From: Sorangium aterium
GTDB taxonomy: Bacteria; Myxococcota_A; Polyangia; Polyangiales; Polyangiaceae
DNA length: 64,000 nucleotides
NCBI RefSeq assembly: GCF_028368935.1
Contig: NZ_JAQNDK010000002.1
Coordinates: forward strand, 62,001 to 126,000
Reading direction: 5' to 3'
The position numbers and the translations under genes were made by a program. Positions 56,560 through 64,000 of the stretch are shown piece after piece. Position 1 is the stretch's first letter. Each line of letters begins with the position of its first letter. Below the pieces are notes generated by a model, which had not been told where the DNA came from, did no database searches, and saw nothing but the letters and a program-made list of their open reading frames with translations.

Positions 56560-57462
56560 TTACCACTCGTTCTCGCGTGCCGTTTGCAGCAAGAAATCCC
56601 GCAGGAGCCGCGCGCTCGGACCGATTCGCTTCGTGTGGACCAGGAAGATATCCAGCGGGGCGGTCTCGACCTCCGGAAGCACGCGGACCAGATCGCCGGA
56701 CGCGAGCGGGGCGGCCGCGTCGTAGGCGGGTAGACGCGCGATGCCCTCTCCGGCGAGGACGAACGCAAGCCTCGAGGTTGCGCTGTCCGTCACGATGTCC
56801 CCCTGGACCGGGATCTCGACGTCCTTCCCGTTCGACCGCACGACGACGCTCCGCTGGCTCGGTGGATATATCACCCAGCGGTGTTGCTCGAGATCCGCGA
56901 CGGATTTCAGCGACCGATGCCGGCGCAGGTAGGTCGGCGACGCGCACAGCATCGTGGCCTCGTGGACCAGCTTGCGCGCGTGCAGCAAGGAGTCCTTGAG
57001 GGGGCCCGCGCGCACGGCCAGCTCGATCCCCTGCTGCACGAGATCCATGTTCGCGTCGGACATGGCCACGTAGAGGCGCACAGCCGGGTAGCGCCGCCGG
57101 AACACGAGCAGCGCAGGGAGGATTCGCTTGCCGCCGAAGTGATGGGAGCACGTCAATCGGACTTCTCCACGCGGCTCGGCGCGCAGCAGCTCCATTCCGC
57201 GGATCCCGTCGTGCGCCTCGACGACGAGGCGCTCACAGTGCACACGGAACGCTTCGCCAGCCGGGGTGAGGCTGAAGTTGCGCGTATTTCGCTGTGCGAG
57301 GGGCACGCCGAGGTTCGCCTCGAGCGCGCGAATGTGGTGGCTCACGACGGCACGGGTGAGCCCCAGCTCGCGCGCGGCGGCCGCAAAGCTCCCGCAGCGT
57401 ACGACGGTCGCGAAGATCGCCATCGCGCGCAGCTCGTCCAGGATCGACGCCACCTCGGGCAT
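56560..57462 (-). CDS. LysR family transcriptional regulator
   Basis: 300 residues. The N-terminal winged helix-turn-helix is GSFAAAARELGLTRAVVSHH followed by IRALEANLGVPL, with NTRNFSLTPAGEAF after it. The C-terminal substrate-binding domain begins VRLTCSHHFGGKRILPALL and is complete. It is divergent from the DJ-1/PfpI gene at 57588. A perfect palindrome at 57547-57563 sits in the shared 125-bp spacer, as expected for LysR autoregulation and activation of the neighbour. Confidence 0.92.
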   Translation of the reverse strand: MPEVASILDELRAMAIFATVVRCGSFAAAARELGLTRAVVSHHIRALEANLGVPLAQRNTRNFSLTPAGEAFRVHCERLVVEAHDGIRGMELLRAEPRGEVRLTCSHHFGGKRILPALLVFRRRYPAVRLYVAMSDANMDLVQQGIELAVRAGPLKDSLLHARKLVHEATMLCASPTYLRRHRSLKSVADLEQHRWVIYPPSQRSVVVRSNGKDVEIPVQGDIVTDSATSRLAFVLAGEGIARLPAYDAAAPLASGDLVRVLPEVETAPLDIFLVHTKRIGPSARLLRDFLLQTARENEW

Positions 57463-57546
57463 CCGCGGATTGTCCTATCCGGTGAGCCAATCCGTCAAGC
57501 GCGGTGAATCTGCCCCGCCCGCGAGAGCGCACGTAGAGTGCTCCTC

Positions 57547-57563
57547 ATCCGAACGATTCGGAT
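57547..57563. promoter_or_regulatory. Palindrome ATCCGAACGATTCGGAT in the LysR/DJ-1 spacer
   Basis: A perfect 7-3-7 inverted repeat centred in the 125-bp divergent spacer, 24 bp upstream of the DJ-1-like start. It lacks the classic T-N11-A core, but position and symmetry make it the best operator candidate for the LysR protein. Confidence 0.6.
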
Positions 57564-57587
57564 CCCTCGAACCGAAAGGACCGCGCC

Positions 57588-58265
57588 ATGAGTGTTCAGT
57601 ATGTCCTCTTCATCATGACGAACGCAGCCAAGATCGGCCCGCACGACCGCGCCACGGGGTTCTTCTTTCCGGAGGTCGCTCACCCCTACGAGGTGTTCGA
57701 CGGCGCCGGGATCGCGGTGGAGTACGCGTCGCCCCTGGGCGGCACGACGCCGGACGACGGATACGACGCAAAGGATCCCGCGCAGCGCGCCTTCCGGGAG
57801 AGCCAAGCGATCCGCCGCATGAACCGGAGCCGCAAGCTCTCCGAGGTCGACGTCCTCGACTACGACGCGATCTTCTTCCCCGGCGGCCTCGGGCCGATGG
57901 TGGACATCGCGAAGGACCCGGACGTGAAGCGCGCCGTCCTCCGCGCCTGGAACGGCGGCAAGATCGTGGCCGCCGTTTGCCACGGCCCCGCCGCGTTCCT
58001 CGGCGTCTCCCTCGACGACGGCACTCCGCTCGTTCGAGGTCGCCGGCTCACCTCCTTCTCGAATGCGGAGGAGGAGGGATACGCCAAGGCCGACGTTCCG
58101 TTCATGCTCGAGACCGCGCTCCGTGCGGAGGGAGCCGAGTACGACTCGACGGCTCCCTGGCAGCCGAAGGTCATCGTCGACGGACGGCTCATAACCGGCC
58201 AAAACCCGGCGTCGGGCGGCCCTCTCGCCAAGGAGATCGTCGCCGCTCTGCGGAAGGTCGCGTGA
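57588..58265 (+). CDS. DJ-1/PfpI family protein (type 1 glutamine amidotransferase-like)
   Basis: 225 residues, with GAAAGGA upstream of ATG 57588. The nucleophile elbow Cys131-His132 is in VAAVCHGPAAFLG, as in the Hsp31/YhbO branch. Surrounding blocks (FFPGGLGPMVDIAKD, RLTSFSNAEEEGY, PFMLETALRAEGAEY) are typical. Family members act as chaperones or glyoxalase-like deglycases. It is divergent from a LysR gene and may respond to reactive aldehydes. Cytoplasmic. Confidence 0.9.
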   Translation: MSVQYVLFIMTNAAKIGPHDRATGFFFPEVAHPYEVFDGAGIAVEYASPLGGTTPDDGYDAKDPAQRAFRESQAIRRMNRSRKLSEVDVLDYDAIFFPGGLGPMVDIAKDPDVKRAVLRAWNGGKIVAAVCHGPAAFLGVSLDDGTPLVRGRRLTSFSNAEEEGYAKADVPFMLETALRAEGAEYDSTAPWQPKVIVDGRLITGQNPASGGPLAKEIVAALRKVA

Positions 58266-58645
58266 TGAACTCGCTCGATCCGGTCGTGAGCGCATTCTAC
58301 CCATGCTGACGGACCGGCGCGTCGAACTACTTCGGTCGCGCGACCCGGCTTGACGAGCCTCGACCCGCACAGGGAAGTCCTCGCGTCGCGGTGCGTGGTT
58401 GCGCACAGCAGGAAAACGGCGCAGTCCGATGCGTTTTGCGCGAAGGACGACCGAGGTTGCCGGAATCCACCCGTTAACGTCGAGCGGCGGTGTAGGAGCC
58501 AGCCGAGCCTCGAGAATCGCCGATGTCCGCCTTGCGGGTACCGCGAGCGGCGCTATGGTGCGCCGCACCCCGCGGTCCCCGACATGCTCCGAGCGTGACG
58601 GCTCCTCTCGGGGTGCTTCATATCTTACGCAGGGAGCTCAGATTC
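58266..58645. other. Spacer with no recognised feature
   Basis: 380 bp between the DJ-1-like gene and the probable protein-glutaminase gene. No coding fragment, repeat or operator stands out. A strong AGGGAG ribosome site precedes the next gene at 58646. Confidence 0.4.
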
Positions 58646-59815
58646 ATGCGACAGTCCTATTTTACTCTTGCAAGTGTGTTGTGCGTCGCGGGGGCGGCCC
58701 TGGCCGCCTCGGCCTGTGGAGGCGACGAGGGCGCTTATTCCGATCCGGCTCCTGACATCGAGCGCTCCGACACGGGAGCGCTGCAGGAGGACGCCGCCGA
58801 CTCCTCTCCGTCCGGCGCGGGCTCGCCGGGTGACGAAGGATCCCCCGGGGGCAGCGCGAGCGGGACCTGCCAGCTGCCCGACGGTCCGCGCTCGTTCGAT
58901 GAGCTCAAGGGCCCGCCCGGGAGCCTGGCAGCCGATTGCGTTCCCACGTGGACCGAGGAGCAGCTGAGCTCCGGGTTCGCCGCGATCCGCGACAGCCGGC
59001 TGCTCACCATGCCGGAGCAACCCGAGTTTCTGCGGCGGATTCCCTGGCTCGCGGCCGACAACGGCTGCGAGGAGCGGGCCGAGGCAGCGGTCTACTTCTT
59101 CCACCAATGGGACTATCCGACGCCCTACTTTGCCAGGGTCAAGGCAAAGCCGCGCAAGCGGCTGGTCTTCCAGACAGCCAACGAGCCGTCCGGAAGCGTG
59201 ACGTGGTCCGGCCACGTCGCGCCCGTGGTCCGGGTCGGTGGGCAGCTCATGATCCTGGACGTCGCCATCGATCCGTCGCGGCCCCTCCCGATCGCGGAGT
59301 GGCTCTCTCAATTCAGCGTCGCCGATGACATCGACGTCGCGTTGTGCCGCGACCACGCTTTGGGGGAGGGGTGCTTCGACGCTGTGCCCGTGGAGCCGCC
59401 GCCGCCCAACCTGAACCCGTATGGCAGCATGTACACGCGGCTCCTGACCGAATGGCGAGTCCAGGAGATCCTCGGGCGCGACCCGTACCGGGTCCTCGGC
59501 GACTGTCCGCCGTGGGGCCCCTGCGCCGAGCCGGAGCCCACGCCCGATCCGGGCCTCCCACCGACCGTCCGGCGCTTTGCGTCGGACCAGTTCGACAGCG
59601 CCGTCTGGTATCCGATCTACGTCATCGGGGACAACTTCGTCGAAGGCTGGACGACCGTGCGCATCAGCGGAAACGGCATCGACGAGCTCGCGCCCATCGA
59701 CGCCTGCAACATCCGCAGGATCCTGATCACCCAGGAGTATCCGCCCGGCGACTATCAGGTGACGGTGTCGAACGGAGAGCTCGCGAGTCAGCCGATGGCC
59801 CTTCATATTCAGTGA
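58646..59815 (+). CDS. Lipoprotein with protein-glutaminase-like catalytic domain and C-terminal IPT/TIG-type domain
   Basis: 389 residues from ATG 58646, with AGGGAG upstream. The lipobox is CVAGAALAASACGG. A Ser/Gly/Asp linker follows. Residues about 110-230 match protein-glutamine glutaminases: NGCEERAEA with Cys141, a YFFHQWDYPTPYFARVKAKP stretch, KRLVFQ, TWSGHVAPVVRVGGQL with His190, and LDVAIDPSRPLPIAEWL with Asp209, fitting the Cys-His-Asp triad. Such enzymes deamidate protein glutamines. The last ~90 residues look like an IPT/TIG-type beta sandwich (WYPIYVIGDNFVEGWTTVRI). Surface-anchored protein modification is inferred. Confidence 0.75.
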   Translation: MRQSYFTLASVLCVAGAALAASACGGDEGAYSDPAPDIERSDTGALQEDAADSSPSGAGSPGDEGSPGGSASGTCQLPDGPRSFDELKGPPGSLAADCVPTWTEEQLSSGFAAIRDSRLLTMPEQPEFLRRIPWLAADNGCEERAEAAVYFFHQWDYPTPYFARVKAKPRKRLVFQTANEPSGSVTWSGHVAPVVRVGGQLMILDVAIDPSRPLPIAEWLSQFSVADDIDVALCRDHALGEGCFDAVPVEPPPPNLNPYGSMYTRLLTEWRVQEILGRDPYRVLGDCPPWGPCAEPEPTPDPGLPPTVRRFASDQFDSAVWYPIYVIGDNFVEGWTTVRISGNGIDELAPIDACNIRRILITQEYPPGDYQVTVSNGELASQPMALHIQ

Positions 59816-59820
59816 CCCGG

Positions 59821-59931
59821 ATGGCCAGGCGCGGCTGCGGACACACGAAGCTCTCGGTCGAGGTCACCGACAAGGAGGGCTTCAGGATGACGCGCGACGT
59901 GTTCGCCTTTGTCGACGGAACCTGCGACTGA
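59821..59931 (+). pseudogene. Small coding remnant
   Basis: A 36-codon frame from ATG 59821 reads GCGHTKLSVEVTDKEGFRMT, then a RDVFAFVDGTCD end. It is short, has two Cys and directly follows the preceding gene in another frame. It looks like the surviving tail of a secreted protein. No family is recognised. Confidence 0.3.
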
Positions 59932-59974
59932 CGTCAGCGCTCGCGATGACCGGGCACCGGCGCGACCCTCGAGC

Positions 59975-60343
59975 CTATTCGGGCTTGATATTCCCGGCGA
60001 GCTCGAAGATCGGCGCGTACATGGCGTACATCGCCGCGGCGAGCGCGATCACCCCAACGAAAAACGCGAGCAGCACCATGGCGCGGCGGAGAGCGAGCGT
60101 GCTGGCAGCAGGCAGCGCCAGCGCGACCACGGCGAGCGAGGCCACCAGAAGGCCCAACGCCGGAGAGGCCCACGGGCTCAGCGCCACGCGTGTCACCACG
60201 GGGAGCGCGCCGCCGAACTCGGCGAACATCCCGGCGAACGACGGCGCGATCGTGAACGGGAACATGAGCAGCGCGAGCGACTGCAGGCCAATGGCGACGA
60301 CAGCGACCCAATCGAGGGCCGTGAACGAACGGGAGGCGTTCAT
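59975..60343 (-). CDS. Small membrane protein, 122 aa
   Basis: Start ATG 60343 (MNASRSFTALDWVAVVAIGL). Three hydrophobic spans: LDWVAVVAIGLQSLALLMFPF, WASPALGLLVASLAVVALAL and AMVLLAFFVGVIALAAAMYA. The C-terminus is short (IFELAGNIKPE). The in-frame upstream region has no protein character. No family recognised. It is probably an inner-membrane protein of unknown role. Confidence 0.6.
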   Translation of the reverse strand: MNASRSFTALDWVAVVAIGLQSLALLMFPFTIAPSFAGMFAEFGGALPVVTRVALSPWASPALGLLVASLAVVALALPAASTLALRRAMVLLAFFVGVIALAAAMYAMYAPIFELAGNIKPE

Positions 60344-60495
60344 CGAGGACGATCGTAGCATGCGTCCTTGCGCAGAGGCGCCATCGCTGATCGCTAGACG
60401 GGTGTGCAAGGTCGAGGCGCAAGCGGATCCAGGGGGCGATAGAGCCGTTGCAGGGGGGCACGCGGACAGCTCACCGCCTGGAGGATGCTGGATGG

Positions 60496-60837
60496 ATGCG
60501 CGCGGGCAATCCCACGCTCGGCCTGTACAAGTACGATCCCCGCGGGGAGCTGCTCTGGAGGAAGTTGCTCGGCGCCGACGCGGTGGTTGCCATGGCGACC
60601 GATCACGCCGGCAACATCGCCTGCGCCACCACCAACCTCGCCATCGGAGACGATGATTCCACCGATCTGCTCGACGGTGAGGGGCGGCCGGTCTGGAGCC
60701 GGACATTGAACCACGACAGCGGCTCGATCAACGTCCTGGCCTTCACCGCGTCCGGCGTGCTTCTGGTCACGGGCAGGCTCAGCAGCGCGATCGACCTCTG
60801 GGGCAGGATCGTGAACCCTACCGGTGAGTCGATGGTC
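60496..60837 (+). pseudogene. Beta-propeller gene fragment
   Basis: An open stretch with protein character: AGNPTLGLYKYDPRGELLW, GADAVVAMATDHAGNIACA, GSINVLAFTASGVLLVTGR. These are propeller-type blades as in secreted myxobacterial lipoproteins. There is no signal peptide or ribosome site, and character fades near 60840 into a CGCTCG simple repeat, so both ends are missing. Confidence 0.5.
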
Positions 60838-60868
60838 TCCTCGCTACGCTCGCGCTCGCGCTCGCTCC

Positions 60869-61228
60869 TTAGCGGGGCTTCGTGTCCTTGTCCTCCGGGT
60901 CGACCGCGATGCGGAACCCCGGGTCCTCCGGGGTGGGCCCGGCGGGCCGCGTCTCGGGCCCCTCCGCCTCTTCCCCGCGGCCCTCGGCTCGCTCGTCCCG
61001 CGGGGGCGCCTGCGCCGGCCCCTTGCTCAGCTCGGCGCCGATCCGGCCGACCACGTTCGTCGCGGCCCGGACGAGCTCGCGCCCGGCGTCGTCGATCGCC
61101 TTGCCGACGTTCGTGCCATCGAGGTCCTTGCGCAGGTCCACGGCCGTCTTGCGCGCCGCGCGCCAGAGCAGGCTCAGCCCCTGCTTGAGATCCTCCCTGG
61201 GGTCATCGCGATCGGGGTCCGAGCTCAT
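60869..61228 (-). CDS. Hypothetical protein, 119 aa
   Basis: Start ATG 61228 with a strong AAGGAGG. A helical N-terminal half (DLKQGLSLLWRAARKTAVDL, VGKAIDDAGRELVRAATNVVG) is followed by a disordered Pro/Glu/Arg-rich tail ending EDKDTKPR. No family is recognised. The helical start resembles small cytoplasmic coiled-coil-like proteins. It lies 70 bp downstream of the diguanylate cyclase gene on the same strand and may be co-transcribed with it. Confidence 0.7.
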   Translation of the reverse strand: MSSDPDRDDPREDLKQGLSLLWRAARKTAVDLRKDLDGTNVGKAIDDAGRELVRAATNVVGRIGAELSKGPAQAPPRDERAEGRGEEAEGPETRPAGPTPEDPGFRIAVDPEDKDTKPR

Positions 61229-61298
61229 CGCGCCTCCTTGGCTTCGCCGAAGAGGCTTATGTTCCCGCCGCGCCTGCGCCGCAAGCGGCGCGCGGGTC

Positions 61299-63869
61299 TC
61301 AGGCGGCCGTCTTCGGCTTGCTCGTGGGATCGACGTCCGGCGGGCGCCTCGGCTTGCTCCGAGGCTCGGCCTCGCCGGGCGCCTTCCCCGGCGCCTGCGC
61401 GGCCGCCGCGGCGCGCCTTCCGGCGGACGGCGCGCCGTCCTGTCCCGGGGTCGCCGGGGCGCCGCCCGCGCCGCCCGTTGCAGCCGGCCTGCGCTGCGGC
61501 GCGGGCGCCCCTGCCGCGGGCTTCGCCGCCACAGCCCTGGCCGCCGCGGCCGTCGCCGCGGGCCGCGTCGCGGGCGCCGCCGCGTGCCTCGCCGTGGCGG
61601 CCGCCTCTGCCGCGTGCCTCGCCGTGGCCGTGGCGCCCGCGTCCGCCGCCTGCTTCGCCGCGCCGGCCGCCTCCGCCGCGTGCTTCGCCGGAGCGCCCGC
61701 CTCGGCGGCGGGCGGATGCGCGCTGTTCGACCGCACCGCCGGCGACCACGCCGTGGAGCGGTTCCGGCCCGACCGCTTCGATACATAGAGCGACTCGTCC
61801 GCGGCCTTGAAGAGCTCCTCCCACGTGCTGCCCGCCTCGGGGTAGGTGGCGATCCCGATCGAGCAGGTCACCTGGCACTGCACCGGCCCGTTGCTCCCGG
61901 CCGCGTGGAACGTCGTCCGGCCGAGCTCCTCGCGCACGCGCTCCGCGAGCAGCATCGCGCCGCGCGCGTCCGTCTCCTCGCAGATCACGACGAACTCCTC
62001 CCCGCCGAAGCGCGCGACCGCGTCGGTCGTCCGCTTCGCGCGCCGGAGGACGTCGCCGAGCCCCTTGATGATCACGTCGCCCACGTCGTGGCCGTACGTG
62101 TCGTTCACCTTCTTGAAGTGGTCGATGTCCGTGACGAGCACCGAGAGCCGCCGCGAGAACCGCCGCGCCGCGGTGATCTTCTGGTCCGCCACCTCGAGCA
62201 TCGCGCGCTTGTTGAGCAGCCCGGTGAGCCCGTCCATCGTCGCGAGCTCCTCGAGGCGTCGCACCATGCGCGCGTTCGAGAGCGACACGGCCATGTGGCT
62301 GGCGAGGACCTCCAGCGTGCTGCGCACCGAGTCGGTGAAGGCCGCGCGCCGCCGCGAGCCGAGGACCAGCGTGCCGAGCGGCCGGTCGTGCACGACGAGC
62401 GGGAGCACGATGATCGACGGCATCGACGGCGGCGTGACGCGGCGGGTGAAGACGACCTGCCGCTTCTCGTCGTACTCGCCGCGGTACGGCAGCGGGTGCC
62501 GGTTCTGCAGCACCATCGAGACGAGCCCCGCGTTGTGGCGGAAGCGCTGCCCGGTGAGCTCGGCGACGCCGTCGCCGCTGACGGCGCGGATCTCGTGGAC
62601 CTTCTGCGCCTCGTCGTAGAGCGTGACGGCCGCGAAATCGACGGACGTGATCTCGCGGGCGCTCGTGACGCCGGCCTCGATGACGCCGGCCTCGGTCGTG
62701 GCGGCGCCGAGCCCCTCGGCGGCGCGGTAGAGCTTGCCCTGCTCCACCTTGGCGCGCTCGAGCTGGACGAAGACGCGCTCGTTCTGGATGGCCCGCACGG
62801 CGTAGCGGCAGGCCTCGTCGATGAGCTCGAGCTCGCGCGGCGAGAACGGCCGGTCCTCGACGCGATCGACGACGAGCACGCCGCGGAGCTGGCCGTGCTC
62901 GAACACCGGCAGCGCGCACACGGCGCGCACAGGGGAGGGGCCGACGTAGTAGGGGAGCTTGTAGCCGGGCTTGAGGCCCCCGAGGACGACCGGCGCGCGC
63001 TGGGTGATCGCCGCGCCGAAGACGCCGTCGCCGGAGAGGAACGGGCCCTCGGAGAGGTTCGGGGCGTCGCTCGCGAGCTCGCTGATGCGCAGGTGGGTGC
63101 CGGCGTCGTTCTGCCAGAGGAGCACGGCGGTGTAGAGCTCCAGCGACTCGCGCAGGAGGCGAAGGGCGAAGAGCACCGACTGGTGGATCTCCTCGACGCC
63201 GGAGCGGGCGAGCCGCTCGTCATCGCCTTTCTGGGCCACGCCGCGCGCCTGGGCCGGGGCCGAGAGCAGGCGGTAGCTGCGCGCGTCGTCGCGGAGCCGC
63301 TCGATCTCGGCCTGGAGGCGGGTGTGCGAGGCCTTCCTGACGCGGCCGAGCTCTGCGCGGAGGATGGTGGCGTTCAGCAGCGAGAAGACGGCCATGAAGC
63401 CGATGTGCGGCGCGGCCGCGCGCGTGACGTCGAGGACGCTCGGCGCGCCGCGCGAGGCCGCGGCCGAGCGCACGGCGATCTCGAGGGCGGCGGCGGCGAT
63501 CGCGACGAGCAGCGACGCCCCCGGGCGGGCGAACGCGCTCACGAGGGCGATGACGACGTAGAGGGCGGCGTGGGCGTCGCCGTCGAGCGAGCCGTCGAGG
63601 CGGAGGACCGCGGCGAACGTGGCGACGAGGAGCAGGGCGCCGACCTCGAGGTCGAGCAGGGCGCTCGCCTCGATGGCGGCGGCGCGCCGCCGCGCCCGCT
63701 GGACGAGCGCCACGAGCAGCACGAGCAGCGCGGTCGCGGCCGCGAGCGGCGGGAGCGGCGCGGCCGCGTCGAGGACCACGAGCCCCGCGAGGGCCAGCGC
63801 GCAGGCGAGCGGCGCCGCGTTGCGCGCGATACGGCGGGCGGTGAGCACGGCGAGCACCAGGTTGGCCAT
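61299..63869 (-). CDS. Membrane GAF-GAF-GGDEF diguanylate cyclase with Ala/Pro/Lys-rich tail
   Basis: 856 residues. The N-terminal ~175 residues hold several membrane spans. Two GAF-type domains follow at about 225-375 and 385-540. The GGDEF domain has the signature GGEEF at 622-626 and the inhibitory RxxD at 613-616, exactly five residues upstream, so product inhibition by c-di-GMP is expected. Helix 5 is DESLYVSKRSGRN. It makes c-di-GMP, a second messenger for motility and development. The last ~160 residues are an unusual Ala/Pro/Lys/Arg-rich, histone-H1-like tail (KHAAEAAGAAKQAADAGATA type repeats). Confidence 0.93.
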   Translation of the reverse strand: MANLVLAVLTARRIARNAAPLACALALAGLVVLDAAAPLPPLAAATALLVLLVALVQRARRRAAAIEASALLDLEVGALLLVATFAAVLRLDGSLDGDAHAALYVVIALVSAFARPGASLLVAIAAAALEIAVRSAAASRGAPSVLDVTRAAAPHIGFMAVFSLLNATILRAELGRVRKASHTRLQAEIERLRDDARSYRLLSAPAQARGVAQKGDDERLARSGVEEIHQSVLFALRLLRESLELYTAVLLWQNDAGTHLRISELASDAPNLSEGPFLSGDGVFGAAITQRAPVVLGGLKPGYKLPYYVGPSPVRAVCALPVFEHGQLRGVLVVDRVEDRPFSPRELELIDEACRYAVRAIQNERVFVQLERAKVEQGKLYRAAEGLGAATTEAGVIEAGVTSAREITSVDFAAVTLYDEAQKVHEIRAVSGDGVAELTGQRFRHNAGLVSMVLQNRHPLPYRGEYDEKRQVVFTRRVTPPSMPSIIVLPLVVHDRPLGTLVLGSRRRAAFTDSVRSTLEVLASHMAVSLSNARMVRRLEELATMDGLTGLLNKRAMLEVADQKITAARRFSRRLSVLVTDIDHFKKVNDTYGHDVGDVIIKGLGDVLRRAKRTTDAVARFGGEEFVVICEETDARGAMLLAERVREELGRTTFHAAGSNGPVQCQVTCSIGIATYPEAGSTWEELFKAADESLYVSKRSGRNRSTAWSPAVRSNSAHPPAAEAGAPAKHAAEAAGAAKQAADAGATATARHAAEAAATARHAAAPATRPAATAAAARAVAAKPAAGAPAPQRRPAATGGAGGAPATPGQDGAPSAGRRAAAAAQAPGKAPGEAEPRSKPRRPPDVDPTSKPKTAA

Positions 63870-64000
63870 CGGCTCGGATGCCGGTACCAGAGGTCGATCG
63901 CCGGGGCCCAGTTCTCTGCCTGCGGAGGCGGCTGCGCGATGGGGGGGAAAGAGGCGAGAGAGGGGGTGAGGGTGTGACCTGGAGTCGTCGATGGATGAGA

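Noticed and set aside
60882-63977. 1031-codon plus-strand frame opposite the diguanylate cyclase
   Set aside because: Antisense of a gene with intact GAF and GGDEF motifs; translation is Arg/Glu/Asp-rich with no domain.

Overview
The window is about 70% GC and looks like chromosome of a myxobacterium of the Sorangium/Polyangium type. The evidence is the strong GC3 bias, many lipoproteins with Gly/Ser/Thr-rich linkers, a MYXO-CTERM-like C-terminal sorting signal (45325-46887), a very large Ser/Thr kinase-ATPase-histidine kinase hybrid (26327-31822), CotH-type and FG-GAP proteins, many stand-alone regulators and a scatter of gene remnants in the spacers. No rRNA, tRNA, CRISPR array or intact insertion sequence was recognised.

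Layout. 1-3.4 kb: two unrecognised genes, an Lgt-family membrane protein, a transposase remnant and a lipoprotein. 3.4-6.2 kb: a DUF4157/LysM/amidase protein of the kind linked to extracellular contractile injection systems. 6.8-8.0 kb: a coupled pair of small membrane proteins, then a fuconate dehydratase remnant and three tandem palindromes. 8.5-12.3 kb: a large secreted subtilisin-like protease. 12.5-17.7 kb: small conserved genes (DUF3817, YaeQ, phosphodiester glycosidase, RibD-type deaminase, CotH lipoprotein, metzincin). 17.9-20.3 kb: two tandem class 3 lipases. 20.7-25.7 kb: membrane proteins, a lipoprotein and an epimerase-like protein. 26.3-32.1 kb: the hybrid kinase overlapping tail-to-tail with a single-domain response regulator. 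32.5-36.2 kb: an AraC regulator divergent from an NTF2-like protein, membrane proteins, a sigma factor broken by an in-frame stop and a transglutaminase remnant. 37.0-38.9 kb: a probable leukocidin/cytolysin-type pore-forming protein with a ricin-type lectin tail. 39.2-46.9 kb: a 1055-residue repeat-like protein, an RDD protein, an AraC/epoxide hydrolase pair and a beta-helix surface protein. 47.0-52.5 kb: a TetX-like monooxygenase divergent from a TetR regulator, a CxxCH lipoprotein, and a second TetR with a short-chain dehydrogenase. 52.6-59.8 kb: a beta-propeller lipoprotein, a PL1 pectate lyase, a LysR/DJ-1 divergent pair and a probable protein-glutaminase lipoprotein. 60-64 kb: small proteins and a GAF-GAF-GGDEF diguanylate cyclase.

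How the genes fit together. Much of the window encodes an export arsenal for a predatory or saprophytic soil life: proteases, lipases, pectate lyase, cell-wall amidase, a probable toxin and a probable protein deamidase. These are interleaved with small regulator/enzyme pairs (TetR/TetX-like, TetR/SDR, LysR/DJ-1, AraC/epoxide hydrolase, AraC/NTF2). Several of the pairs have clear palindromes in the spacer. Some spacers carry short dispersed repeats that are unlike one another but recur within the window: a 75-bp A+T-rich element in three copies, and three families in two copies each. Many of these sit next to genes for exported proteins, which suggests a history of segmental duplication and decay.
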